NCBI GenBank assembly: GCA_904502105.1
Contig: CAJGDF010000015.1
Span: 1-14,485, forward strand
DNA: 14,485 bases
Origin: an uncultured Clostridia bacterium
GTDB taxonomy: Bacteria; Bacillota; Clostridia; Oscillospirales; UBA644
Reading direction: 5' to 3'
The notes beneath the pieces were generated by a model. It was not told the DNA's origin, did not search any database, and saw only the letters and a program-made list of their open reading frames with translations. The translations under genes and the position numbers were made by a program. Every line of letters starts with the position of its first letter. The first letter of the stretch is position 1. Shown here piece by piece: positions 1 through 8,300 of this stretch.

Positions 1-886
1 AGTTAGGAACGAACTGAGCAATAGTTGCCGGAATGCTGATGATAGCAAAAGTAAAGATGATAGGCATAACACCGGTCATAACTACTTTGATAGGCAAGTG
101 AGTGCTCTGGCCGCCATACATTTTTCTGCCGATCTGACGTTTAGCGTACTGGATCGGAATTCTTCTTTCTGCGCTGTCCATAAATACGATGAACGCGAGA
201 ATGAGGAGAGCCATAACGAGAACAACAAGGGGAATGTACCATTTACCCATCTGGATGTTGTAAACAAGGCTCATAACGATTGCGGGTCCTCTGGAAACGA
301 TGGAAGCAAAAAGGATCATGGAGATACCGTTGCCGATACCCTTTTCGTTGATGCTTTCACCGAGCCACATAACGAGGCAGGAGCCTGCTACGAGAACGAG
401 GACGATCGCGAGCTGCTGAAGGAATCCGGGGAAACCTGCAACAGGAGTAAGAGCTGCAGCACCGTTAGCTGTTGATTTAAGGGTTACGAGGTAACCGAAC
501 GCCTGAATAAGAGCGATTGCAACAGTTGTATAACGGGTTATCTGATTGATCTTCTTACGGCCTTCCTCGCCGCCGTCTTTGGAAAGACGTTCAAGGGCGG
601 GGATAGCAATTGTAAGAAGCTGAATGATAATGCTTGCATTGATGTAAGGCTGAATTGTCAGCGCAAAGATTGTACCTTCGGTAAGAGCGTTACCTGAAAG
701 CATATTCAGGTAACCAAGAAGGCTTCCCTGAGAGCTGAAATACACTTCAAGAGCCTCTGCGTTGATAAACGGAACGGGAATCGAGCTACCGACTCTGAAG
801 AGAAGGATAATAAACAGGGTGTAGATGATCTTTTTCCTCAGGTCCGCGATTTTCCATGCGTTTCTTAAGGTTTCGAGTATGCCCAC
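1..886 (-). CDS. secY: Protein translocase subunit SecY (partial; C-terminus beyond left edge)
   Basis: SecY is the membrane channel of the Sec translocon, partnering SecE, SecG, SecA and the ribosome. Reading from a GTG at 886, the frame stays open to base 2, giving 295 residues of the usual 430 or so, so about a third is missing off the edge. The N-terminus (GILETLRNAWKIADLRKKI) is the standard SecY start and is followed by a first membrane segment (about residues 20-40). Further on lie the conserved cytosolic stretches ERRIPIQYAKRQ and KMYGGQSTHLPIKV that precede TM7. No frameshift was found. The start is supported by GAGGTG placed 8 nt upstream, inside the end of rplO; only 2 nt separate it from the rplO stop, which suggests coupled translation. 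This is the usual place for secY, at the end of the spc cluster. Confidence 0.95.
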   Translation of the reverse strand, partial: MGILETLRNAWKIADLRKKIIYTLFIILLFRVGSSIPVPFINAEALEVYFSSQGSLLGYLNMLSGNALTEGTIFALTIQPYINASIIIQLLTIAIPALERLSKDGGEEGRKKINQITRYTTVAIALIQAFGYLVTLKSTANGAAALTPVAGFPGFLQQLAIVLVLVAGSCLVMWLGESINEKGIGNGISMILFASIVSRGPAIVMSLVYNIQMGKWYIPLVVLVMALLILAFIVFMDSAERRIPIQYAKRQIGRKMYGGQSTHLPIKVVMTGVMPIIFTFAIISIPATIAQFVPN

Positions 887-888
887 CC

Positions 889-1332
889 TTAAAGCACCTC
901 AACTTTCCCGCCGGCTGCTTCTATCTTCTGCTTGGCTGACTCGGAAAATTTGTTAGCCTTTACTGTTAATTTCTTTTCGAGGATACCGTCGCCCAAGATC
1001 TTAACAGGGGTTTCGATATTATCGATAAATCCTTTTGCAAGGAGTTCTTCAGCAGTTACAACAGTGTTGTCATCGAAAATGTTAAGGAAATCGATGTTAA
1101 CGATCTGATATTCTTTTCTGAAGGGATAGTTGCGGAAGCCTCTCTTAGGAAGTCTTCTCTGAAGGGGCATCTGGCCGCCTTCGAAGCCGGGTCTTACGCC
1201 GCCGCCGGAACGTGCGTTCTGGCCTTTATGACCTTTGCCTGCGGTTTTACCGTTACCGGAGCCGGCACCTCTACCTTTTCTCTTCGCTTCCTTTACGGAA
1301 CCGGGAGCAGGTGCGAGATCGTGAATTTTCAT
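889..1332 (-). CDS. rplO: 50S ribosomal protein L15
   Basis: L15 is a late-binding large-subunit protein that helps fold 23S rRNA. At 147 residues it has the usual length. Its glycine- and arginine-rich N-terminal extension carries the family pattern ([20 protein letters not shown], about 18-37), then [15 protein letters not shown] (43-57) and KRGFRN. The more globular C-terminal half ends in GGKVEVL. The start has AAGGAGG six nt upstream; this SD overlaps the TAA stop of rpmD (TAAGGAGG), so the 11-nt gap holds nothing else. Its 3' end carries the ribosome-binding site of secY. Nothing is unusual in length or motifs. Confidence 0.97.
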   Translation of the reverse strand: MKIHDLAPAPGSVKEAKRKGRGAGSGNGKTAGKGHKGQNARSGGGVRPGFEGGQMPLQRRLPKRGFRNYPFRKEYQIVNIDFLNIFDDNTVVTAEELLAKGFIDNIETPVKILGDGILEKKLTVKANKFSESAKQKIEAAGGKVEVL

Positions 1333-1343
1333 AGTGGGCCTCC

Positions 1344-1517
1344 TTATTCTTCTTCTACCTTGATAAGGTAAGAGATTTTCTTAATTTTACCCATAGTAGC
1401 ACCGTTGTTGGGCTGAACGGTTACATCACCGATCTTTTTGAGGCCCAAGGATTTAGCGGTTGCGATATGGTCTTCATGTCTGCCGATAAGACTTTTCTGA
1501 AGAGTGATTTTAATCAT
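1344..1517 (-). CDS. rpmD: 50S ribosomal protein L30
   Basis: This small gene of 57 codons fills the gap between rpsE and rplO, exactly where rpmD is expected. The product starts [20 protein letters not shown] and ends [12 protein letters not shown]. It has the L30 features: an N-terminal beta strand (IKITLQKS), the helix with the [10 protein letters not shown] motif (about 22-31), and the [13 protein letters not shown] segment (about 34-45), which is close to the usual 58-60 residues. GAGGAGG stands just before the ATG and overlaps the TGA stop of rpsE, 13 nt away. L30 is a peripheral large-subunit protein contacting 5S and 23S rRNA. Too short to be caught by a length cut-off, but identity and position agree well. 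Confidence 0.95.
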   Translation of the reverse strand: MIKITLQKSLIGRHEDHIATAKSLGLKKIGDVTVQPNNGATMGKIKKISYLIKVEEE

Positions 1518-1530
1518 TGTAATGTCCTCC

Positions 1531-2034
1531 TCAACCTAAAATTTCTCTTATCGATTTGCCTCTGGTCTCAGCAATCTGTTTAGCATCTCTGAGGCTTGCA
1601 AGACCTTTGATGGTAGCCTGAGCGAGATTCTGGGGATTACGAGAGTGGAGAGCTTTTGTTCTGATGTCCTTAACGCCTGCGAGTTCGAGAATATCTCTTA
1701 CTGCGCCGCCGGCAATGATACCGGTACCTTTGGGAGCGGGTTTAAGAACAACGGAGCTTGCGCCGAACTCAGCAACGAGTTCGTGAGGAATGGTGGTACC
1801 CATAAGAGTAACTCTTACGAGGTTTTTCTTAGCATCTTCCTCTGCTTTGTTTACGGCATACATAATATCCACGGACTTACCGAGACCTACGCCTACAACA
1901 CCATTGCCGTCGCCAACTACGACGAGAGCGGAGAATTTCATTTTACGTCCGCCTTTAACGGTTTTGGATACGCGAGCGATGTTAATGGTCTTTACTTTTA
2001 AGTCCAAAGTGGACGGGTCTATTTTATCGTACAT
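1531..2034 (-). CDS. rpsE: 30S ribosomal protein S5
   Basis: S5 lies near the mRNA entry and decoding region of the small subunit and affects fidelity; its N-terminal loop is the classic site of spectinomycin-resistance changes. The 167-residue product has the S5 N-domain (about 10-76) with the signature [20 protein letters not shown] (28-47). The C-terminal domain contains [18 protein letters not shown] (98-115), the LEL.GVKDI segment, and [10 protein letters not shown]. The spectinomycin loop (VSKTVKGGR, 22-30) is intact in type. GGAGG is 9 nt upstream of the ATG. It ends in TGA, which overlaps the SD of rpmD. Standard neighbours: rplR before, rpmD after. Confidence 0.97.
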   Translation of the reverse strand: MYDKIDPSTLDLKVKTINIARVSKTVKGGRKMKFSALVVVGDGNGVVGVGLGKSVDIMYAVNKAEEDAKKNLVRVTLMGTTIPHELVAEFGASSVVLKPAPKGTGIIAGGAVRDILELAGVKDIRTKALHSRNPQNLAQATIKGLASLRDAKQIAETRGKSIREILG

Positions 2035-2053
2035 TTATCATATCCTCCTAAAC

Positions 2054-2416
2054 TTAAAAGTTAAGTCCGCCTTCTCTTGCGCCTTCTGCGAGTTCTTTAA
2101 TACGACCGTGATAAAGATAACCGCCTCTGTCGAATACTACGTCTTTGATACCTTTGTTCAAAGCGCGTTTAGCGATTTCTTCGCCGATCTTCTTAGCAGC
2201 ATCTTTGTTACCGCCATAGATATCAGCAAAATCCTTTTCAACGGTGGAACAAGCAACAAGAGTGTTACCGGTTACGTCATCAATAATCTGAGCGTAAATG
2301 TGTTTAGAGGATTTGAATACGCAAAGACGGGGTCTTTCTGCAGAGCCGCTTACTTTGCCACGGATGCGCTTATGACGCTGAAGTCTTGCTTTGTTGGAAT
2401 CCTTTTTTGAGATCAT
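2054..2416 (-). CDS. rplR: 50S ribosomal protein L18
   Basis: L18 binds 5S rRNA together with L5 and brings it into the central protuberance. The 120-residue product has the basic N-terminus ([19 protein letters not shown]) and the core [20 protein letters not shown] (25-44). The C-terminal helix and strand segment includes [20 protein letters not shown], all diagnostic for the family and at normal length. The AAGGAGG site is about 10 nt from the ATG, which is slightly long but has no better alternative. It lies 21 nt after rplF and 19 nt before rpsE, the universal spc order. Confidence 0.97.
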   Translation of the reverse strand: MISKKDSNKARLQRHKRIRGKVSGSAERPRLCVFKSSKHIYAQIIDDVTGNTLVACSTVEKDFADIYGGNKDAAKKIGEEIAKRALNKGIKDVVFDRGGYLYHGRIKELAEGAREGGLNF

Positions 2417-2437
2417 TTCCTAATTTCCTCCTTCTAA

Positions 2438-2989
2438 TTACTTCTTGCTACCCTTACCAGCTTTACCTTCTTTATGACGGACAAATTCGCCGACATAACG
2501 AATGCCTTTGCCATGGTACGGTTCGGGAGGTTTCTTGCCGCGGATTTCAGCAGCAAACTGACCTACCATCTGCTTATCGGGACCTTTGACAACGATGGTG
2601 TTAGCATTAGGAACTTCGAGTGTGATACCGGGAATTTCTTCGAAAACAACGGGGTGAGAGAAACCGATAGTAAGAACGATCTTGTTGCCTTCTTTAACTA
2701 CCTTGTAACCGATACCCTGGATTTCGAGGGATTTGGAATAACCGGTGGTAACGCCTTCGATCATGTTAGCGATGAGGGTTCTGGTCAAACCGTGAAGGCT
2801 TCTGTGAAGCTTGTTCTCGGAAGGACGGGAAACAGTGATCTCTGCGCCTTCTACTGCGATTTTCATATCGCGGTGCATTGTACGGGTAAGGGTATCCTTA
2901 GCGCCCTGTACAGTGATTGTATTATCGTCGGTGATTGTTACGTTTACACCGGCGGGTATATTTATTGTCTTTCTACCAATTCTTGACAT
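2438..2989 (-). CDS. rplF: 50S ribosomal protein L6
   Basis: L6 sits at the base of the L7/L12 stalk near the sarcin-ricin loop and is needed for factor binding. Its 183 residues show the duplicated fold. The N-terminal repeat (about 1-82) begins MSRIGRKTINIPAGVNVTI, and the second repeat (about 83-170) carries GYSKSLEIQGIGYKV. The C-terminal 23S-binding segment PEPYHGKGIRYVGEFVRHKE (about 155-174) is conserved, followed by a Lys/Gly-rich tail. The ribosome-binding site is only GAGAGGA, weaker than that of its neighbours, after a 20-nt gap from rpsH. Confidence 0.97.
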   Translation of the reverse strand: MSRIGRKTINIPAGVNVTITDDNTITVQGAKDTLTRTMHRDMKIAVEGAEITVSRPSENKLHRSLHGLTRTLIANMIEGVTTGYSKSLEIQGIGYKVVKEGNKIVLTIGFSHPVVFEEIPGITLEVPNANTIVVKGPDKQMVGQFAAEIRGKKPPEPYHGKGIRYVGEFVRHKEGKAGKGSKK

Positions 2990-3009
2990 TGTTATTGATC
3001 CTCTCTATT

Positions 3010-3408
3010 TTACCAAACGAACGCGAGGACTTCGCCGCCTACGTTCTCTTTTCTAGCCGCCTTATCGGTCATAACACCTTTAGACGTGGAAACGATGGCA
3101 ACGCCGAGACCTCTCATGACCTTGGGGATCTCGTCGGAGCCGACGTAGATGCGAAGGCCGGGTTTGGAAACTCTCTTCATGCCCTGGATGACCTTGGTTT
3201 TGTTGGGGCCGTATTTAAGGAAAACCTTAATGATGCCCTGTTTACCATCGTCCACAACGTTGTAAGACTTGATATAGCCTTCGTCAACGAGAATCTGAGC
3301 GATCTGCTTCTTCATATTGGAAGCGGGGATATCAACAGTCTCGTGTTTAGCGCTGCTTGCGTTGCGGATACGGGTCAGCATATCGGCAATAGGGTCTGTA
3401 ATATGCAT
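3010..3408 (-). CDS. rpsH: 30S ribosomal protein S8
   Basis: S8 is a primary 16S rRNA binder of the central domain. In E. coli it is also the translational repressor of the spc operon, acting at the L5 start; no clear copy of that target was recognised here. At 132 residues it matches the Firmicutes length. The start [17 protein letters not shown] is the family hallmark. The C-terminal RNA-binding part contains [20 protein letters not shown] and [20 protein letters not shown] (about 106-125), ending GGEVLAFVW. The SD AGGAGG is spaced about 8 nt from the ATG, 24 nt after rpsZ. Confidence 0.97.
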   Translation of the reverse strand: MHITDPIADMLTRIRNASSAKHETVDIPASNMKKQIAQILVDEGYIKSYNVVDDGKQGIIKVFLKYGPNKTKVIQGMKRVSKPGLRIYVGSDEIPKVMRGLGVAIVSTSKGVMTDKAARKENVGGEVLAFVW

Positions 3409-3432
3409 TTTGCAATCCTCCTGTCAGTGTTA

Positions 3433-3618
3433 TTACCAGCTTGCCTTTTTGACTCCGGGGATTTCGCCTTTGTAGGCGAGCTCACGGAAGCAAATTCGGC
3501 ATATACCGTATTTTCTGAGATAGCCGTGGGGTCTGCCGCAGATCTTGCATCTGTTGTAGGCCCTAACAGAGAATTTGGGAGCTCTCTGCTGCTTTACCTT
3601 CATTGAAGTTTTAGCCAT
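3433..3618 (-). CDS. rpsZ: 30S ribosomal protein S14, short zinc-binding type
   Basis: S14 binds the 16S rRNA 3' major (head) domain and joins late in 30S assembly. This is the short (61-residue) zinc form, with a CxxC-x12-CxxC ribbon: Cys24, Cys27, Cys40 and Cys43 (CKIC ... CRIC). The frame is open 9 codons further upstream, but the start at 3618 is chosen because [12 protein letters not shown] is the family N-terminus and AGGAGG lies 7 nt ahead of it; the longer version would overlap the rplE stop. Zinc-type S14 in the spc cluster is the usual form in Gram-positive bacteria. A zinc-free paralogue elsewhere in the genome cannot be judged from this window. Confidence 0.96.
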   Translation of the reverse strand: MAKTSMKVKQQRAPKFSVRAYNRCKICGRPHGYLRKYGICRICFRELAYKGEIPGVKKASW

Positions 3619-3634
3619 TTCCGTTCCTCCTGAA

Positions 3635-4174
3635 TCACTTAGCAAACGGTGCGCCCATAAGAGTGAGAAGTTCTTTAGCTTCTTCGTCTTTGGTTGCGCT
3701 CGTTACGAACATAATATCCATGCCTCTGACTTTGTCGATCTTATCATATTCGATTTCGGGGAATATGAGCTGTTCTTTGATACCGAGAGAGTAGTTACCT
3801 CTGCCGTCAAAAGCGTTAGCGTTGATACCGCGGAAGTCACGAACACGGGGAAGAGCAACGGAGAAAAGTCTGTCGATAAATTCGTACATTCTTTCGCCGC
3901 GAAGAGTTACCTTAACGCCGATAGGCATACCTTTACGAATTTTGAAGTTCGCAACGGATTTACGAGCCTTACAAACGATAGGTTTCTGACCGGTGATGAT
4001 ACCGAGGTCATTGGATACAGCGTCGATGATCTTGCTGTTGTCTTTAGCGTCGCCGCAAGCAACGTTGATAACAACTTTCTTGATCTCGGGGATCTGCATA
4101 GAACTCTTATATTCGAATTTCTTCATAAGAGCGGGAGCAACTTCGTTTTTATAAAATTCTTTTAATCTTGCCAT
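3635..4174 (-). CDS. rplE: 50S ribosomal protein L5
   Basis: L5 carries 5S rRNA into the large subunit with L18 and contacts the P-site tRNA. The 179-residue product matches the family length throughout. Recognisable blocks are the N-terminal [20 protein letters not shown], then [18 protein letters not shown] (26-43), the [20 protein letters not shown] block, [20 protein letters not shown], and [20 protein letters not shown] near 116-135. The C-terminus has [22 protein letters not shown] is 9 nt upstream of the ATG, immediately after the rplX stop. In E. coli this is the gene whose start is bound by S8. Confidence 0.97.
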   Translation of the reverse strand: MARLKEFYKNEVAPALMKKFEYKSSMQIPEIKKVVINVACGDAKDNSKIIDAVSNDLGIITGQKPIVCKARKSVANFKIRKGMPIGVKVTLRGERMYEFIDRLFSVALPRVRDFRGINANAFDGRGNYSLGIKEQLIFPEIEYDKIDKVRGMDIMFVTSATKDEEAKELLTLMGAPFAK

Positions 4175-4189
4175 TTGTACGTTCCTCCG

Positions 4190-4504
4190 TTATATGCTCT
4201 CATTGCATTTTTTGCAATATCTGATCTTTTTGCCGTTTTCAACACGGTAGCCAACTCTAGTAGCTTTGCCGCATTTGTGGCAAACAACCATCAATTTGCA
4301 GGTATAAAGGGGACCGGGAGTTTTAACGATGCCGCCAGCCTGCTGAGGACCGCGAGGTTTAACATGTTTGGAAACCATGTTAACGCCTTCAACGATTGCT
4401 TTGCCTTCAGCGGGGGAAACTTCGAGAACTTTACCCTTCTGACCCTTGCTGTTACCGGAGATAACCTGAACGGTATCGCCTTTTTTGATATGAAGCGTTT
4501 TCAT
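4190..4504 (-). CDS. rplX: 50S ribosomal protein L24 with C-terminal Cys4 knuckle
   Basis: L24 is an early assembly initiator of the 50S particle that binds the 5' part of 23S rRNA near the tunnel exit. The 104-residue product has the KOW motif in the first 35 residues (KKGDTVQVISGNSKGQKGKV) and EGVNMVSKHVKP (39-50). The C-terminal half contains a Cys4 set, Cys75/Cys78 (CHKC) and Cys97/Cys100 (CKKC), expected to hold zinc. This Cys4 form is known in many Firmicutes and deep-branching bacteria; E. coli L24 lacks it. AAGGAGG lies about 10 nt before the ATG. Confidence 0.97.
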   Translation of the reverse strand: MKTLHIKKGDTVQVISGNSKGQKGKVLEVSPAEGKAIVEGVNMVSKHVKPRGPQQAGGIVKTPGPLYTCKLMVVCHKCGKATRVGYRVENGKKIRYCKKCNESI

Positions 4505-4522
4505 TATTCAAGTTCCTCCTTC

Positions 4523-4897
4523 TTACAGAACTTCGGGAGCGAGCGAAAGGATCTTAGAGTATTCCTTGTCGCGGAGCTCTCTTGCGATGGGCCCAAAGAT
4601 ACGGGTACCTCTGGGGTTTTTATCTTCTTTATCCTTAAGGATAACTGCTGCGTTTTCGTCGAATTTGATATAGCTGCCATCTGCTCTGCGGAGACCGCGA
4701 ACGCTTCTAACTACAACGGCTCTTACAACATCGCCTTTTTTAACGATTCCGCCGGGAGAAGCTTTCTTAACAGAAGCGACTATAACATCGCCTATATTGG
4801 CATATTTTCTGCCTGTACCGCCCAAAACGCGGATACACATAATCTCTTTTGCACCGGTATTGTCGGCTACCTGCAGAAAGGTCTGCTGTTGAATCAT
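4523..4897 (-). CDS. rplN: 50S ribosomal protein L14
   Basis: L14 lies at the subunit interface, forming bridges with 16S rRNA and contacting L19. It is also the known docking site for the silencing factor RsfS. The 124-residue product has the family start [20 protein letters not shown] and the signature block [20 protein letters not shown] (about 36-55). [19 protein letters not shown] and the C-terminal [20 protein letters not shown] follow. It is two residues longer than the common 122. The SD AAAGGAG is 8 nt upstream, after a 21-nt gap from rpsQ. Confidence 0.97.
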   Translation of the reverse strand: MIQQQTFLQVADNTGAKEIMCIRVLGGTGRKYANIGDVIVASVKKASPGGIVKKGDVVRAVVVRSVRGLRRADGSYIKFDENAAVILKDKEDKNPRGTRIFGPIARELRDKEYSKILSLAPEVL

Positions 4898-4918
4898 ATC
4901 TGGTACTCCTTTACTGCA

Positions 4919-5179
4919 TTATTTAGCTTTTTCGATGATAGAAACGAGGCGCCATCTCTTATCTTTGGAGAGAGGTCTTGTTTCCATAACTTCGACTTTA
5001 TCGCCGATTCTGCACTCGTTATTTTCGTCGTGTGCTTTAAGCTTATAAGTTCTTCTGATAACTTTAGCGTAGAGAGGATGTCTGACATTTTCTCTGATAG
5101 CGACCACGATGGTTTTGTCCATCTTATCGGAGACAACCATGCCGACTCTCGTTTTTCTGAGATTTCTGTTTGCTTCCAT
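4919..5179 (-). CDS. rpsQ: 30S ribosomal protein S17
   Basis: S17 is a primary binder of the 16S rRNA 5' domain with an OB fold. The 86-residue protein has [20 protein letters not shown] (5-24), then the [19 protein letters not shown] segment (34-52) and the terminal block [20 protein letters not shown] (58-77), all standard. TAGGAGG is placed about 8 nt before the ATG, right after tandem stops (TAA TAG) of rpmC. Gap to rplN is 21 nt. Another minus-strand frame is open across 4894-5136 but has no recognisable content. Confidence 0.97.
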   Translation of the reverse strand: MEANRNLRKTRVGMVVSDKMDKTIVVAIRENVRHPLYAKVIRRTYKLKAHDENNECRIGDKVEVMETRPLSKDKRWRLVSIIEKAK

Positions 5180-5194
5180 TGCTTTGTCCTCCTA

Positions 5195-5386
5195 TTAGAC
5201 AGCCTGCTTCTGACGAAGGATGGTCTTAACTTTAGCGATATCCTTCTTTACGGAAGCGATTACCATGGGGTTATCGAGCTGTTTGGTCGCATGCTGAAAA
5301 CGAAGATTAAAAAGCTCTGCCTTGAGATCCTTGAGCTTCGCTTCGAGTTCGGAAACGGACATTTCTCTTATTTCTTTTGCCTTCAT
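5195..5386 (-). CDS. rpmC: 50S ribosomal protein L29
   Basis: L29 is a small helical protein at the tunnel exit, next to L23, contributing to the docking surface for SRP and trigger factor. The 63-residue product is two antiparallel helices: [18 protein letters not shown] then [19 protein letters not shown], with the conserved LFNLRFQ and the following [17 protein letters not shown]. Its ATG shares one base with the rplP stop (TAATG), so translation is coupled to L16. It ends in two consecutive stop codons, and the second runs into the rpsQ ribosome-binding site. Confidence 0.96.
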   Translation of the reverse strand: MKAKEIREMSVSELEAKLKDLKAELFNLRFQHATKQLDNPMVIASVKKDIAKVKTILRQKQAV

Positions 5387-5823
5387 TATGCGTCACCTCC
5401 GACTTCGGTAGCCTCATCAGATTTTTTGATGAATTTGCATTTAACGGGAAGTTTGTAAGATGCGAGACGCATAGCTTCCTTTGCAACATCTTCCGCGATG
5501 CCATCCATCTCGAACATTATACGACCGGGTTTAACAACTGCAACCCAGTATTCGGGAGAACCTTTACCGGAACCCATTCGAGTTTCAGCAGGTTTTTCAG
5601 TGATGGGCTTATCGGGGAATATTTTAATCCAAACTTTACCGCCTCTTTTGATGTATCTGGTCATAGCGATACGGGCAGCTTCGATCTGGTTACTTGTAAT
5701 CCATGCGGGTTCGAGGGAAACGAGACCGTAAGAGCCGCTTGAAAGTTCAGCACCTCTGGTAGCCTTACCCTTAAGACGTCCACGCTGTACACGTCTATAT
5801 TTTGTTCTTTTTGGCATTAACAC
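5386..5823 (-). CDS. rplP: 50S ribosomal protein L16
   Basis: L16 binds near the 5S rRNA and the A-site tRNA elbow and is among the last proteins to join the 50S subunit. The 145-residue product shows [20 protein letters not shown] and then FGS-type elements read here as [20 protein letters not shown]. The [20 protein letters not shown] block (about 47-66), [20 protein letters not shown] and [16 protein letters not shown] follow. Two starts are possible, GTG at 5823 or ATG at 5817. AGGAGG at 5833-5838 is 9 nt from the GTG but 15 from the ATG, so GTG is preferred. The gene overlaps rpsC by 29 nt, and its SD lies inside rpsC. Confidence 0.95.
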   Translation of the reverse strand: MLMPKRTKYRRVQRGRLKGKATRGAELSSGSYGLVSLEPAWITSNQIEAARIAMTRYIKRGGKVWIKIFPDKPITEKPAETRMGSGKGSPEYWVAVVKPGRIMFEMDGIAEDVAKEAMRLASYKLPVKCKFIKKSDEATEVGGDA

Positions 5824-6490
5824 GGCGGTTATCCTCCTTTACTTCCGTCTTTCTGTTTGAAGCGAGAACCTCGCCTTTGTAGATCCAAACTTTTACACCG
5901 ATTCTACCGTAAGTGGTGTGAGCTTCAGCGAAACCGTAGTCGATGTCAGCTCTGAGAGTCTGAAGGGGAATAGTACCTTCATAGAAATGTTCGCTACGAG
6001 CGATTTCAGCGCCTGCGAGACGGCCGGATACCATAGTTTTGATACCCTTAGCACCACTCTTCATGGTTCTGTCGATAGCCATTCTGGTAGCTCTTCTGAA
6101 AGCAGTTCTCTTTTCGAGGTCTGCAGCAATTCTTTCAGCAACGAGCTGAGCGTTGAGCTCAGGACGTTTAACTTCTACGATAGTGATGTAAACGCGCTGG
6201 CCAACCATTTTTTCGATGTTCTTACGAAGCTTTTCGATTTCCTGGCCGCCCTTACCGGTTACGATACCGGGTCTAGCGCACTGAATGTAGATTTTGATGC
6301 GTTCTTCGGAGTTACGTTCGATCTCGATTCTCGGGATACCAGCTCCGTACATCTCTTTTTTGATATATTTTCTGATTTTGTTATCCTGAACAAGGATGTC
6401 GCCGAATTTGTCATCGCGAGCAAACCAACGGGAGTCCCAGTTGCGGATTATGCCAACACGAAGGCCGTGCGGGTTAACTTTCTGTCCCAT
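5795..6490 (-). CDS. rpsC: 30S ribosomal protein S3
   Basis: S3 lines the mRNA entry channel with S4 and S5 and contributes to helicase activity. The 231-residue protein opens with [20 protein letters not shown]. It contains a type II KH domain (about 38-107) with the GKGG loop at 79-82, and then the S3 C-terminal domain (108-210) with [40 protein letters not shown] and the terminal [18 protein letters not shown] lysine-rich tail follows. GGGAGG is 6 nt from the ATG. The last 29 nt of the gene also encode the L16 start in another frame, so the basic tail shares its bases with the rplP ribosome-binding region. Confidence 0.97.
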   Translation of the reverse strand: MGQKVNPHGLRVGIIRNWDSRWFARDDKFGDILVQDNKIRKYIKKEMYGAGIPRIEIERNSEERIKIYIQCARPGIVTGKGGQEIEKLRKNIEKMVGQRVYITIVEVKRPELNAQLVAERIAADLEKRTAFRRATRMAIDRTMKSGAKGIKTMVSGRLAGAEIARSEHFYEGTIPLQTLRADIDYGFAEAHTTYGRIGVKVWIYKGEVLASNRKTEVKEDNRRVNAKKNKI

Positions 6491-6502
6491 ATCTGTCCTC
6501 CC

Positions 6503-6838
6503 TTATTCCTTTTCCGCAAGGATCATAGTGATGTGAGAAGATCTCTTGCGATAGATATCAGCGCTGCCTTTAGCTCTTTCCATACGACGCTTCATAACTC
6601 TTGCAGGGTCAACAAAGCAGGTTTTAACGTAGAGCTTGTCAACGTTCATGCCGAAGTTGTTTTCAGCATTAGCGATGCAGCTTCTGAGAAGCTTAAGTAC
6701 GGGCTCGCTTGCGGCTTTCGGGGTGTTCTGCAGGATAGCAGCCGCCGTTCCGACGGGTTTGTTTCTAATAAGGTCGAGAACGATCTTCACTTTACGAGGA
6801 GTGATGCGAAGATCTCTCAAATAAGCTTTTGCTTCCAT
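6503..6838 (-). CDS. rplV: 50S ribosomal protein L22
   Basis: L22 contacts all six 23S rRNA domains, and its long beta-hairpin lines the exit tunnel near the macrolide constriction. The 111-residue product has AYLRDLRITPRKVKIVLDLI (5-24) and CIANAENNFGMNVDKLYVKT (54-73). The hairpin with its flanks (about 78-105) ends in SSHITMIL. The hairpin tip reads ERAKGSA where many species have PRAxGRA, a moderate divergence at the tunnel constriction. Upstream there are two purine-rich boxes, AGGAGG at 13 nt and AAGGA at about 6 nt from the ATG; the nearer is the better placed. Confidence 0.96.
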   Translation of the reverse strand: MEAKAYLRDLRITPRKVKIVLDLIRNKPVGTAAAILQNTPKAASEPVLKLLRSCIANAENNFGMNVDKLYVKTCFVDPARVMKRRMERAKGSADIYRKRSSHITMILAEKE

Positions 6839-6865
6839 TATCTTTCCTTAACCTCCTGTGCAAGC

Positions 6866-7144
6866 TTACTTGGTATTGGAGGCCTTCGAACCGGAATGGC
6901 CTCTGAATGAACGGGTCGGAGCGAATTCGCCAAGTTTATGACCGACCATATCCTCTGTTACATATACGGGGACATGCTTTTTTCCATCGTGAACAGCGAA
7001 GGTGTGTCCAACGAATTCAGGGAAAATAGTGGATGCCCTTGACCATGTTTTTACAACTCTTTTTTCGCCTTTTTCATTCATTTCGAGAACTTTTTTCATA
7101 AGCGAAAGTTCGACATAAGGTCCTTTTTTAACACTTCTGCTCAT
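6866..7144 (-). CDS. rpsS: 30S ribosomal protein S19
   Basis: S19 sits in the 30S head, binds 16S rRNA with S13 and contacts A- and P-site tRNAs. The 92-residue product is textbook in form: [19 protein letters not shown], then [40 protein letters not shown] and [20 protein letters not shown] lies 7 nt before the ATG and overlaps the TAG stop of rplB (TAGGAGG), with only 11 nt between the genes. A 27-nt gap separates it from rplV. Confidence 0.97.
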   Translation of the reverse strand: MSRSVKKGPYVELSLMKKVLEMNEKGEKRVVKTWSRASTIFPEFVGHTFAVHDGKKHVPVYVTEDMVGHKLGEFAPTRSFRGHSGSKASNTK

Positions 7145-7155
7145 TGTGGCACCTC

Positions 7156-7986
7156 CTATTTATCCTTTCTGCGCTTTACGATGTACTTGTTGGATTTGTT
7201 CTTCTTGCGGGTCTTGTAACCGAGAGCCGGTTTACCCCAAGGAGTAACAGGACCGGGACGACCGATAGGAGATTTACCTTCACCACCACCGTGAGGGTGA
7301 TCGCAGGGGTTCATAACAGAACCGCGAACGGTCGGGCGGATACCCATGTGACGTTTTCTGCCGGCTTTACCGAGAGAAATGTTTTCATGGTCGCTGTTAC
7401 CTACAACGCCGATAGTAGCTTTGCAGTTGAGACGGACCATTCTAACTTCACCGGAGGGAAGACGAACCTGAGCAAATCCGTTCTCTTTAGCCATGAGCTG
7501 AGCACCGATACCAGCGGAACGAGCGAGCTGAGCGCCTTTGCCGGGGTAGAGCTCAATGTTGTGAATGAAAGTACCGACAGGAATGTTTTCAATGAAGAGG
7601 CAGTTACCGGGTTTGATATCTGCGTTAGCGCCGGATTCAACAACGTCACCTACATGAAGTCCTTCGGGAGCAATGATGTAGCTGCGAACACCGTCAGCAT
7701 ACTCGATAAGAGCGATGTTAGCGGATCTGTTGGGGTCGTATTCGATAGCGATTACGTTAGCCTTTTCGTTGAGTCTGTTTCTCTTGAAGTCGATAATTCT
7801 GTATTTTCTACGGTTTCCGCCGCCTTTATGACGAACGGTGATCTTACCGTAGCTGTTACGTCCTGCGTTCTTTTTGAGAACGGTAAGGAGAGATCTTTCG
7901 GGAGATTTCTTGGTGATCTCTTCGAAAGTGGAAACCGTCATCGTTCTCCTTGAAGGAGTTGTCGGTTTGTATGTTTTAATAGCCAT
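7156..7986 (-). CDS. rplB: 50S ribosomal protein L2
   Basis: L2 is a primary 23S rRNA binder close to the peptidyl-transferase centre, required for subunit joining. The 276-residue product has the full two-domain layout. The OB-like N-domain runs to about 125 (with [20 protein letters not shown]), the SH3-like domain follows to about 200, and a basic extended C-terminus ends it. The invariant loop [20 protein letters not shown] spans about 225-244, with His230/His232 in the position of the functionally important histidine region. It ends in TAG. AAAGGAG is 12 nt from the ATG, a rather long spacing. Confidence 0.97.
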   Translation of the reverse strand: MAIKTYKPTTPSRRTMTVSTFEEITKKSPERSLLTVLKKNAGRNSYGKITVRHKGGGNRRKYRIIDFKRNRLNEKANVIAIEYDPNRSANIALIEYADGVRSYIIAPEGLHVGDVVESGANADIKPGNCLFIENIPVGTFIHNIELYPGKGAQLARSAGIGAQLMAKENGFAQVRLPSGEVRMVRLNCKATIGVVGNSDHENISLGKAGRKRHMGIRPTVRGSVMNPCDHPHGGGEGKSPIGRPGPVTPWGKPALGYKTRKKNKSNKYIVKRRKDK

Positions 7987-8003
7987 ATTAACTTAGCACT
8001 CCT

Positions 8004-8300
8004 TTACATTAAGCTGTCGAAGAACTCGATGGTCTTGGAATCTTCGGTGAGGGTTACGATGGCTCTCTTAGCTTTAGCGGTTTTACCGTAAGTGAGGCCT
8101 CTTCTTCTGTTTTTGCCTGCGAGGTGCATGGTGTTAACAGAGGAGACTTTAACTTTGAAGAGTTCTTCAATAGCTTTTTTGATCTCGATCTTGTTAGCAT
8201 CCTGAGCAACTACGAAAGTGTATTTACGCTGGCTACGCATAATGTCCATGCTGTGTTCGGTTACAACCGGTTTCAAAATAATATCCTGAGCGAATTTCAT
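8004..8300 (-). CDS. rplW: 50S ribosomal protein L23
   Basis: L23 is the main docking point for trigger factor and SRP at the tunnel exit. The 98-residue product begins MKFAQDIILKPVVTEHSMDI, the conserved N-terminal block. It contains YTFVVAQDANKIEIKKAIEE (27-46), LFKVKVSSVNTM and the basic loop KNRRRGLTYGKTAKAKRAIV (63-82). Its ATG shares one base with the rplD stop (TAATG), and GAGGAGGTG, lying inside the end of rplD, is 8 nt upstream. Translational coupling of L4 and L23 is therefore likely. Confidence 0.97.
   Translation of the reverse strand: MKFAQDIILKPVVTEHSMDIMRSQRKYTFVVAQDANKIEIKKAIEELFKVKVSSVNTMHLAGKNRRRGLTYGKTAKAKRAIVTLTEDSKTIEFFDSLM

Noticed and set aside
3619..3645. Nine-residue N-terminal extension of S14
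   Set aside because: It would overlap the rplE stop, and the internal start has an ideally spaced AGGAGG and the family N-terminus.
4894..5136. Minus-strand frame inside rpsQ
   Set aside because: It lies in another frame of a clear S17 gene and has no family resemblance.
4175..5458. Long plus-strand open frame (427 codons) antisense to rplX-rplN-rpsQ-rpmC; similar ones at 5918-6910, 7144-7953, 8923-9624, 3575-4165 and 2935-3606
   Set aside because: They are mirror images of highly expressed ribosomal genes in which the codons TTA, CTA and TCA are rare, so few stops occur on the other strand. None has a plausible ribosome-binding site or recognisable protein.
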